The position numbers and the translations under genes were made by a program. DNA of 40,923 nt from contig JAUNKE010000004.1 of the NCBI GenBank assembly GCA_030532905.1, positions 1 through 40,923 on the forward strand, read 5' to 3'. The notes beneath the pieces are model-generated. The model did no database searches and was not told where the DNA came from. It saw only the letters and a program-made list of their open reading frames with translations. How positions within the stretch are numbered: position 1 is the first letter of the stretch; each line of letters starts with the position of its first letter. The DNA comes from Peptostreptococcaceae bacterium. Lineage in GTDB: Bacteria > Bacillota > Clostridia > Peptostreptococcales > Filifactoraceae. Positions 33,821 to 40,923 of this stretch are shown piece after piece.

Positions 33821-35164
33821 TTATTCCAAAGCGTCTCCGAGCACTTTTCCTTTTTGCGTCGCCACGCTGAGCATCGTAAAGATCAGCGAGCCCGCCAAAG
33901 CAGGCACAAACCATTCGAAGCCGTATTGTCCGAGCGGCAAAGCCTTTATCATATCCACGGTTTTTTGCAGATGGAGAATATTTTTTGACTCCAAAACCAT
34001 GTGAAGACTCTGTATCAGCGACACGAAGAAAGTTCCTGCAACCGCCCCGGTGTATGTCCAATTGTACTTGATTTTCTTGTCGAAGACGGACATGAAAATC
34101 AGTACGATAATCACCGGATAAATCGCCGACAAAATCGGCACCGCAATCGAAATCAAACGATCCACGCCCACCTGTGATATCACAAAAGACACCGCAATGC
34201 AAACATAGGCGGTATATTTGTACTTTATCTTGCCGTTTGAGATCGTCTCGAAATAATTTCCGCACATCGACACCAATCCCGTCGAAGTCGTCAAACAAGC
34301 AAGCGCCGTCGCAACACCCATCAGGATTTTGCCGTAATTACCCAAAAGCAATTCCACCATATCGATGAGCAATACCGTTCTCTCCACATCCACCTTGCCG
34401 TTGACATGCACATTGTATTTCTCCCCGACGGTTGCCCCCGCGTAAGTCAGCCCGCCATAGACGAGCGCCAACAATACAAAGGCGACCAGCCCGACGAAAA
34501 TACTCGCCTTAAACTGCACTTCCCTGCTCTTGTAACCGCGACGCGCCAAATCCGCAATCACGATTCCCGCCATCAGTGCCGCACTGAGCGCATCCATCGT
34601 CTGATAGCCCTCCGAGAACCCGCGCATAAAGAGTCCCGGAACCGCCGTCGAGACTTTTTCAAAAGGCGGTTTTACAATCGACACCGCAACAATCAAGCCC
34701 AACAACAGAAGCAATAAAGGCGTCAAATATTTTCCGATAAAGTCAATCACTCGACCCGGATTAAAAGTAATATAGAGCGTCAAACCGAAAAACACCAAAC
34801 AGGTGAGCCAAATCGGTACATCGGCGAAAAGCGGTTTAACAAAAATTTCATGCGTCGTCGCACCCGTTCTCGGAATTGCAAAAAGCGGTCCGATAACCAA
34901 AATCGCAATCATTCCGATGGTTTTGGCAAACTTCGGGCTGACTCTTTTGCCGAGGTCATCCGCGCGCCCGCCCAGACTCGCCGTAACAATCACACCCAAA
35001 ATCGGCAACAAAGGGTCGGATAAAATGAATGCAAACATCGCGACATACCATCTGTCGCCCGCCATCACTCCGAGATATGGAGGGAAAATCAAATTTCCGG
35101 CGCCGAAAAAGATTGCAAACAATGCAAATCCACAAATCAAAATGTCTTTTCTTTTGATTTCCAT
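33821..35164 (-). CDS. brnQ: Branched-chain amino acid transport carrier BrnQ
   Basis: This 447-residue protein has about twelve helices and the LIVCS/BrnQ family start FALFAIFFGAGNLIFPPYLG. IGPLFAIPRTGATTHE and YQTMDALSAALMAGIVI further support the call. The family takes up Leu, Ile and Val with Na+. A Na+ gradient from the nearby decarboxylase could drive it, which is inference. AGGAG precedes the ATG. It is a single-gene unit divergent from the fabK-like gene. Confidence 0.92.
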   Translation of the reverse strand: MEIKRKDILICGFALFAIFFGAGNLIFPPYLGVMAGDRWYVAMFAFILSDPLLPILGVIVTASLGGRADDLGKRVSPKFAKTIGMIAILVIGPLFAIPRTGATTHEIFVKPLFADVPIWLTCLVFFGLTLYITFNPGRVIDFIGKYLTPLLLLLLGLIVAVSIVKPPFEKVSTAVPGLFMRGFSEGYQTMDALSAALMAGIVIADLARRGYKSREVQFKASIFVGLVAFVLLALVYGGLTYAGATVGEKYNVHVNGKVDVERTVLLIDMVELLLGNYGKILMGVATALACLTTSTGLVSMCGNYFETISNGKIKYKYTAYVCIAVSFVISQVGVDRLISIAVPILSAIYPVIIVLIFMSVFDKKIKYNWTYTGAVAGTFFVSLIQSLHMVLESKNILHLQKTVDMIKALPLGQYGFEWFVPALAGSLIFTMLSVATQKGKVLGDALE

Positions 35165-35244
35165 CTCTTCTCCTAACTCAATTCTGAATAGTTCACTAAA
35201 AAAAGTTTATAAACTGATTGTCCATATAAAATTATATTTTTCTT

Positions 35245-35253
35245 ATTATATCA
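35245..35253 (-). promoter_or_regulatory. Extended -10 promoter element of brnQ
   Basis: The minus strand reads TGATATAAT 80 bases before the brnQ ATG. No clear -35 hexamer lies 17 bases upstream. Confidence 0.5.
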
Positions 35254-35339
35254 TAGATTGCGCCGAATTCGTTTCGGAAAACTTTATCGCTTTACAAACT
35301 GCTTTTTACAAATATTTTTAGAACATTTATCAACAAAGC

Positions 35340-35367
35340 TTCGAATCGCTTCAACTTGTGATATAAT
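35340..35367 (+). promoter_or_regulatory. Promoter of the fabK-like gene
   Basis: TTCGAA and TATAAT are 16 bases apart, and TGATATAAT makes an extended -10. The ATG with AAAGGAG follows about 50 bases downstream. Confidence 0.6.
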
Positions 35368-35418
35368 ACAAAGAACAGCGAATAAAAGCTTATAACTGCA
35401 ATTCTAAAGGAGATTTAT

Positions 35419-36357
35419 ATGAAAACAAAATTAACCGAATCACTGGGAATAAAATATCCGATTATTCAGGGCGCGATGGCATGGGTGTCCGAAGCCAAGT
35501 TGGCGGCTGCGGTTTCCAACGCCGGCGGACTGGGCACGATTGCAACCGCGAGCCAAACACCGCAATGGGTCGAAGAAGAAATTAAAAAAGCCAGAGCGCT
35601 CACCGACAAACCTTTCGGAGTGAATGTCGTCTTGATGGACGCTGCCAAAGATGAAATCATCGATGTCATTATAAAAGAAAAACCGGCGGTCGTCACATTG
35701 GGCGCGGGCAATCCGGTGCCGTATATGGCGATGCTCAAAGAGGCGGGCATCAAAGTCGTACCCGTCGTGCCGAATTTGAAATTGGCAAAAAGAGTTCAGG
35801 ACAACGGTGCCGATGCGCTCGTCATCGAAGGAATGGAAGCCGGCGGTCACATCGGCGTACTCACAACGATGGCACTGATGACACAGGTCATTCCGGAAGT
35901 GGATATTCCCGTCATCACCGCAGGCGGTTTTGCCGACGGACGCGGATTGGCGGCGGCGCTTCTCATGGGCGCATCCGGCATTCAAATGGGCACCCGTTTC
36001 TACGCTTCGGAGGAATGTGCCGCTCATATCAATGCGAAGAATGCAATTGTAAATGCCGGCGACACCGACACCGCAATTACCGGATATATCACGAACAATA
36101 TGGTGCGCGGTTTGAAAAACGCGATGACCGAAAAATATAAGGAACTCGAAAAAGCATGTGCGCCTCGCGAAGAATTGACGAAACTCGTAGTCGGCACAAG
36201 CCGAAAAGCGCCTTACGAAGGCGATGTCGAGTGGGGATTCGTGCAAGCTGGGCAAAGTCTTTCCGTTATCAAATCGCTGGACAGTGTGGAAAAAATTATT
36301 CAAGACATCGTTGCCGATGCACAAAAAGCATATCGGGATGCAGGCGCTTTGTTCTAA
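35419..36357 (+). CDS. fabK: FabK-type enoyl-ACP reductase II (or nitronate monooxygenase-like flavoprotein)
   Basis: This 312-residue FMN TIM-barrel protein has YPIIQGAMAWV at the start, AVSNAGGLGTI, DKPFGVNVVLM, LGAGNPVPYM, VVPNLKLAKRV, EGMEAGGHIG and GIQMGTRF. These match FabK of Streptococcus pneumoniae closely, including the catalytic-type His in GGHIG. FabK reduces the double bond in the last step of fatty acid elongation using NAD(P)H and FMN. Nitronate monooxygenases share the fold, and the gene stands alone rather than in a fab operon, so the exact reaction is a little uncertain. Confidence 0.83.
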   Translation: MKTKLTESLGIKYPIIQGAMAWVSEAKLAAAVSNAGGLGTIATASQTPQWVEEEIKKARALTDKPFGVNVVLMDAAKDEIIDVIIKEKPAVVTLGAGNPVPYMAMLKEAGIKVVPVVPNLKLAKRVQDNGADALVIEGMEAGGHIGVLTTMALMTQVIPEVDIPVITAGGFADGRGLAAALLMGASGIQMGTRFYASEECAAHINAKNAIVNAGDTDTAITGYITNNMVRGLKNAMTEKYKELEKACAPREELTKLVVGTSRKAPYEGDVEWGFVQAGQSLSVIKSLDSVEKIIQDIVADAQKAYRDAGALF

Positions 36358-36380
36358 ATTTTAACGCTTTAGGATATGTA

Positions 36381-36429
36381 AAAGCAATTTCGACAAAGAT
36401 TTTCAAAACCTTTGTCGAAATTGCTTTTT
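36381..36429 (+). terminator. Strong terminator of the fabK-like gene, probably bidirectional
   Basis: An 18-base perfect stem (AAAGCAATTTCGACAAAG with its complement) closes an 11-base loop, and the 3' arm runs into TTTTT. It lies 24 bases after the stop codon. It would also block read-through from the convergent giant gene. Confidence 0.85.
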
Positions 36430-36523
36430 GATTTCTGTTTTTTATTCTGAATTCCATTTTTGAAGCCTATTTTGAAATTGCTGATTTCGGATTTTGATTT
36501 GCCATTTTTTCATCGACTTTCAT

Positions 36524-36567
36524 TTTCAAAAAAAGTGACCCTTGCTAAAATACAAAGGTCAGCTTTT
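36524..36567 (-). terminator. Terminator of the giant surface-protein gene
   Basis: On the minus strand AAAG-TGACCTT pairs with AAGGGTCA-CTTT around an A/T-rich loop, followed by a T-run. It lies about 15 bases after the stop at 36579. Confidence 0.65.
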
Positions 36568-36578
36568 ACTTTTGGTTT

Positions 36579-39500
36579 TTATTTTTGTTTTTGTTTATCT
36601 TTATCGATTAACTGTACTTCTTTTGCAAAATGTTCCCAGTTGAAATCCACATGTAGCCCCAAATCGACAAGCGCTCTTTGAACATCCGTTATCGGCATCA
36701 ACACGCGTCCCTGAACATTCAACACATCGGCTGTCAGCATTTTTTCTTCTCCGTTGATTTTCATACGCTGTTGTCCCAAAGCCAATTCGATAAGATTTCC
36801 TTGATATTGGAAGTACGCCGTCTTGCTTGCATTGTCAAAATCCACTTCCACATTCAACAACTCCGCAACAACTCGCGCCGGTAACATCGTTCGATTTTCA
36901 TGAATCATCGGTGGAACATCCATCACTTTTGTAACCAACACATCATTTTCAAGTTGGCGGTATTCCCTTTCGCCGATTCTAAGCTCAGCTAACAATTTCC
37001 CTAAAGTCAACGGTTCTTCGGAAGATGCCGCTCCTTCACCGATTATATTTGTCGGATTCAAGTTTTCAGCATTGGATTTCGGTGTCGCTTCGTTCTTCGG
37101 CTGCTCTCCGAGATAGGAATAATTTTGGTTTTCAAATTGGTTTTCAAGCTCTCGTTCACGCTCAATTCGTGCTTGTTCCTCCAGCTGTCTTTGACGCTCG
37201 ATCTCTCGCTGACGCTCCGCCTCTTTTTCACGCTCCATTTGCTCCAACCTCTGTCGCTGAGCTTCATCCTCAGCTGATGAATTATCCGACGGACTCGTTG
37301 TGCCGCTCGACGAAACATTTGACGAACCGGAATTTTCTTCTCCCGTTTGTGTGCCCGTTGATGCATCATTTTTATCTCCCGGATTTTCTGTCGGTTGTGT
37401 TATCGAAGTGGACGGCGTCGAACTGCTGCCCGATGAAGAATCCGGAGGTCCCGTGACTTCTCCCGAGCCGCCAGCTGCTTGCGAGCCGTTCTCGGAAGCG
37501 TTCGGCATTGACGAATTATCCGCCGGCTGCCCGCCGGTTCCCGAATCACTCGGTGTTGATGAATTATCCGATTGACTCGTTGTGCCGCCCGGCGAAACAT
37601 TTGACGAATCATCTTCCGTTTGCACCGAATTATCCGGCTGACTCGGATTCTGTCCGTCTTTGTTTCCGCCACTTTCTCCGCCGATATTGGTGTTCGGATT
37701 TGGAGATGTATTTTCATCGGTTTTCTTTCCACCTCCACCATCACCGTCACCGTCGCCGCTTCCTTTGTCATCTTCGTCTTTACCGCCGCTTGAGTTCCCA
37801 TTGGGATTGTTTTGTGTCGGTGGCAACGCTTGTGCATTATTCGCATTCTTTGACGGGTCGGTTTCAGGTGCTGTTGCTATCTCTTTCCACTGCGCAACGA
37901 AAATTACTTTATCCTTTACAACATACTTCTCGCCTTCTTTATAAATTTCATTGTCAACGGATTGTGAAGTCTGTTTATCCTCTATCTTCCAACCGGCAAA
38001 TTCTTTTCCTGCCGGTGCAACGAAAGGATTTATTATCGGACTGCCGTTTTCAAAATCACTATTCGGCAATGTAATCTCCAATGATTCTTCCCCATTGTAT
38101 TTTTGGTCAAGATTTACTTCGTCACCGATTCCATCTCCCGACCGATATCGGATTCCCCAGTAGAGATTGACCGGCAATGTCAGGGTCACTCCCGAATCGA
38201 TATCCGTGATAATAAAGTTGAAATCACGCTCCAAAGGCATGGAATTCGGATGACTTATTTCAATTCTTTTTGCTGCAAAATCATTAAAATCAATGATTTC
38301 TTCATTCGCATTATTCACAGTCCGCACGATACGCAACACATCCAACACCAAAAATCCGTTCGGGTTAAATTCTTCCGGAAATCCGCCTTTCAATTTCAAA
38401 GTCACTCTGTCTTCCACCTTTATCGGCGCGTCAGAGGACACACCGCTCACATGCAGAACCGTGAGTACATTTCCTTTGCCGAGAATATGATTTTTCTCCC
38501 CGCTCAAAGCAATATTGCCCATTTTCATCGTCAAGCCGTTTTGCTCAAATTGAGCAAAAGGAATCTCATCGCTTGAAGTGCCGTTCGACCAATGCAATTT
38601 AGCGCGGATATCATTTACCGGGAATAAATCTCCCGCGAAATATTTCTCTTTCAGTCCCATGATTTCAATTTGGTTTAATCTCGCCGGCGCCACTTCGATG
38701 TCAAAACTTTGTTGCTTTTGAATTCCGTCTTTGGAATAAGTGACGGTAATATTCTTTTGTCCCGCCACCAATTTCTCGCCCGCTTGAGCATCCATCGTTA
38801 TCGAGTATGTCCCAAAATCTTCGTGCGCAATCCTTACTTCTTCTCCATCCGACATAACCAGAACGACAGCCAGACCATCCAACGAAAGACTTTCTCCCGC
38901 ATTATATTGTTTTTTTGTCGGCGGAGTCAATCTCATATCCTGAACAATTGCCGGCGCCACTTCAATGTCAAAGCTTGTTTGCTTTTGCGTTTCTCCTTTG
39001 GAATAGGTCACCATGATTTGTTTCCTGCCGGCTTTGAGTTTTTCACCCGGTTGTACGCTGAGCGAAATCCCGTTTTCCGCAAACTTTTCGGATTCTATGG
39101 TTCTTACTTTTCGGTTGCCCAAATCCAAAGTGACGGACAATCCGTCTATTGCAAAACTTTCACCTGATTGATAAATTCTTTTGTTCGGCTGCGTAATGCC
39201 GATCGCCTGCACTTCATGCACAATGATTTCTTTGCTTTTTTCAACCTTTGCACTCGCTTTGTCATTTCCTACATAAGCGACGGTCAATTCGCTTGCTCTA
39301 TTCAAAATTTGCTCAGTCGGTGATACAACCAAATTTTCTTGAGCAAAGCTTTCCCTATTTTCATATACAATGCTCTTCTGACTGCCGTCCGTTTTATGAA
39401 TATGAACGATTAAGCCCCGTAAGTTCAGCTCATCACCAATTACGAAATCACGAGGAGGCAGTTCGATTTCAATTCCGTTAACCTTCGCATCGCCTACTGT

Positions 39501-40923
39501 AATCAGAATTTGATGGGTTGTTTGAGTTCCCACATGAGTTATTACAATTTCTCTATCGCTTTTTTGAAGTCCTGTCGGTCTATTTGGCGATATTGTGTAC
39601 TCATTCGATAACGCATTGAGCGATACTTTTTCTTCACTGCCATCCGTTTTTCGAATCACCAGCTTGGCATTTTCAAAATCAATTCTCTCACCCGCAGCAT
39701 ATTGCGTTCTGACTGTTCCCTCGATGGATAAATTATTAACCTTCGCATCGCCCACCGTAATTGGAATTTGGTAAGTTGTTTTCGTTGCTGTATGCGTAAT
39801 TACGATTTCGCTATCGCCTTTTTGAAGTCCTGTCGGTCTATTTGGCGATATTGTGTACTCATTCGATAACGCATTGAGCGATACTTTTTCTTCACTGCCA
39901 TCCGTTTTTCGAATCACCAGCTTGGCATTTTCAAAATCAATTGACTCGCCTGCCGCATAATTTTTCTTAAAATCTCCTTCAATAGATAGGTTATTGACCT
40001 TCGCTTCTTCAACCCGAATCGGAATGCTCACGCTCTGATTGGAATTCGCATGGGTGATTACAATTTCACTGTTATCGGTTGTCAATTGTGCTCCATTTTC
40101 CGGATTTACGGATAAATTATGGTTATCAAACTCCGCATAATTCACTTGTTCCTGTGTCCCGTTATTTTTGTGCAGGGTAACCACCAAATTATTTAAGTCG
40201 AGCAGATTGTTCTCTACATAGTCTTTTTTTATCTCATTGGTTGTCAAAGCTGTTACACTTATCGGAACGACGGTAATGTTATGATTTTTTACTTTTTTGC
40301 TACTCGCATGTCGAATTTCGATTTTATCATTCGATAAGGTCAAAGGAATTCCGAAATTCGGCGTCATTTCAAGTCCATAATTTGCAAGCTCATTCAACGG
40401 TACAATTTCCTCTCTGTCCGACCATTTCAACTTTATCTCCATGCCCTCTTGAGAAATTGTCTGTCCTTCAACATAATTCTGTTTTGTCGGTGGCGTCAAT
40501 TCGATTTCTCTGAGCTGTGCCGCTCCCACATTGATCGTCGTTTCGCCTTCAAAGCTTTCTCCACTCTTCTGATAGCGTACACGAACTCGCTGCTCTCCTT
40601 CTTGCATCAATTTAGTTCCTGCAACCGGCGTTACAAGTTGCAAATGATGAGCTCCGAATTCCGAAAAAGGAATTAGCTGAATACTGCTGCCATCCGTCTT
40701 TTTAAGGGTCGCCATCATTCCGTCCGGAATAAAGATATCTCCCTTGTCGTATATTTTTTTCGTCGGTGGACTCAACAAAAGCTCTCGAGGTTTCGCATCG
40801 CCTACCGTAATTGGAATTTGGTAAGTTGTTTTCGTTGCTGTATGCGTAATTACGATTTCGCTATCGCCTTTTTGAAGTCCTGTCGGTCTATTTGGCGATA
40901 TTGTGTACTCATTCGATAACGCA
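36579..40923 (-). CDS. Giant repetitive Ig-like surface protein (N-terminus outside window)
   Basis: The frame is open to the right edge, so only the C-terminal 1447 residues are visible. From the N-terminal side they hold about nine complete and one partial Ig-like repeats of roughly 86 residues (about 38630-40923, PPTKK-x-Y-x-x-G then DG and ITVTYSK patterns, Big_3-like). A diverged Ig-like segment and an InlB/Flg_new-type repeat (about 37880-38150, FAGWK and FVAQWKE) follow. Next come a Ser/Asn/Gly/Pro-rich linker (37290-37860, with a GDGDGDGGGG run) and a charged helix of Arg/Glu (37130-37275). A copper-amine-oxidase N-terminal-like domain (36600-36960, NRTMLPARVVAELL) ends the protein. 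There is no LPXTG or C-terminal anchor, so attachment is unclear. The role is probably adhesion or cell-surface structure. Confidence 0.85.
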   Translation of the reverse strand, partial: ALSNEYTISPNRPTGLQKGDSEIVITHTATKTTYQIPITVGDAKPRELLLSPPTKKIYDKGDIFIPDGMMATLKKTDGSSIQLIPFSEFGAHHLQLVTPVAGTKLMQEGEQRVRVRYQKSGESFEGETTINVGAAQLREIELTPPTKQNYVEGQTISQEGMEIKLKWSDREEIVPLNELANYGLEMTPNFGIPLTLSNDKIEIRHASSKKVKNHNITVVPISVTALTTNEIKKDYVENNLLDLNNLVVTLHKNNGTQEQVNYAEFDNHNLSVNPENGAQLTTDNSEIVITHANSNQSVSIPIRVEEAKVNNLSIEGDFKKNYAAGESIDFENAKLVIRKTDGSEEKVSLNALSNEYTISPNRPTGLQKGDSEIVITHTATKTTYQIPITVGDAKVNNLSIEGTVRTQYAAGERIDFENAKLVIRKTDGSEEKVSLNALSNEYTISPNRPTGLQKSDREIVITHVGTQTTHQILITVGDAKVNGIEIELPPRDFVIGDELNLRGLIVHIHKTDGSQKSIVYENRESFAQENLVVSPTEQILNRASELTVAYVGNDKASAKVEKSKEIIVHEVQAIGITQPNKRIYQSGESFAIDGLSVTLDLGNRKVRTIESEKFAENGISLSVQPGEKLKAGRKQIMVTYSKGETQKQTSFDIEVAPAIVQDMRLTPPTKKQYNAGESLSLDGLAVVLVMSDGEEVRIAHEDFGTYSITMDAQAGEKLVAGQKNITVTYSKDGIQKQQSFDIEVAPARLNQIEIMGLKEKYFAGDLFPVNDIRAKLHWSNGTSSDEIPFAQFEQNGLTMKMGNIALSGEKNHILGKGNVLTVLHVSGVSSDAPIKVEDRVTLKLKGGFPEEFNPNGFLVLDVLRIVRTVNNANEEIIDFNDFAAKRIEISHPNSMPLERDFNFIITDIDSGVTLTLPVNLYWGIRYRSGDGIGDEVNLDQKYNGEESLEITLPNSDFENGSPIINPFVAPAGKEFAGWKIEDKQTSQSVDNEIYKEGEKYVVKDKVIFVAQWKEIATAPETDPSKNANNAQALPPTQNNPNGNSSGGKDEDDKGSGDGDGDGGGGKKTDENTSPNPNTNIGGESGGNKDGQNPSQPDNSVQTEDDSSNVSPGGTTSQSDNSSTPSDSGTGGQPADNSSMPNASENGSQAAGGSGEVTGPPDSSSGSSSTPSTSITQPTENPGDKNDASTGTQTGEENSGSSNVSSSGTTSPSDNSSAEDEAQRQRLEQMEREKEAERQREIERQRQLEEQARIERERELENQFENQNYSYLGEQPKNEATPKSNAENLNPTNIIGEGAASSEEPLTLGKLLAELRIGEREYRQLENDVLVTKVMDVPPMIHENRTMLPARVVAELLNVEVDFDNASKTAYFQYQGNLIELALGQQRMKINGEEKMLTADVLNVQGRVLMPITDVQRALVDLGLHVDFNWEHFAKEVQLIDKDKQKQK
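39559..39942 (-). repeat. Two adjacent Ig-repeat units with identical DNA
   Basis: About 126 bases at 39559-39684 recur identically at 39817-39942, an offset of 258 bases or 86 codons, which is one repeat unit. Other units in the array are well diverged, so this reflects recent duplication or gene conversion. Confidence 0.85.
40792..40923 (-). repeat. 132-base copy of an internal Ig-repeat segment at the window edge
   Basis: The 132 bases to the right edge match 39742-39873 with one difference (40803 T, 39753 C), at an in-frame offset of 1050 bases. The match probably continues outside the window. Confidence 0.9.

Noticed and set aside
38400-40923. CRISPR or non-coding tandem repeats
   Set aside because: The repeats are in frame at multiples of three and translate into Ig-like domains.

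Overview
This window looks like chromosome from an anaerobic, low-to-moderate-GC Bacillota species of the Clostridia/Tissierellia type. That is inference from several points: GGAGG-type ribosome sites on nearly every gene, TGnTATAAT-type promoters, a lipoprotein binding protein without outer-membrane genes, a FabK-type enoyl reductase, a DesK/NarL two-component pair next to a drug-type ABC transporter, and a Na+-pumping methylmalonyl-CoA decarboxylase. I see no rRNA, tRNA, CRISPR array, prophage or intact insertion sequence.

Layout. (1) 176-1901, minus: a glucitol-IIA-like protein and a SAF-domain oxidoreductase, with a possible 21-residue peptide in front. (2) 2208-8260, minus: a nickel/peptide-type ABC importer (binding protein, two permeases, two ATPases) followed by cutC. 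The leader carries a cobalamin riboswitch and a terminator. (3) 8608-13566: an ABC-2 exporter operon (minus) divergent from a histidine kinase/LuxR-type regulator pair (plus), with a perfect dyad in the shared promoter region. (4) 13661-15714, plus: two tandem paralogous membrane-anchored transglutaminase-like proteins, then a probable IS3-family end remnant. (5) 16041-19721, minus: a pair of overlapping ABC half-transporters behind a leader that can fold as a transcription attenuator. (6) 19837-29909, minus: a ten-gene operon for converting succinate to propionate: permease, CoA-transferase, split methylmalonyl-CoA mutase, B12-binding subunit, MeaB, epimerase, and decarboxylase alpha, delta, gamma and beta. 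A near-consensus sigma-54 promoter precedes it. (7) 30160-33745, minus: a Cache-sensor histidine kinase and an NtrC-type activator directly upstream of that operon. (8) brnQ (minus) and a fabK-like gene (plus), divergent. (9) 36579 to the right edge, minus: the C-terminal 1447 residues of a giant repetitive surface protein.

How it fits together. Regions 6 and 7 form a self-contained energy module. External dicarboxylate is probably sensed by the Cache kinase. The NtrC-type regulator then activates sigma-54 transcription. Succinate is taken up, activated by CoA transfer, rearranged by the B12-dependent mutase, epimerised and decarboxylated with Na+ export. Region 2 may supply that module: its importer is under a cobalamin riboswitch, so it probably brings in cobalt or another corrinoid-related ligand. 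The link between the two regions is inference; the individual components are read directly from the sequence.
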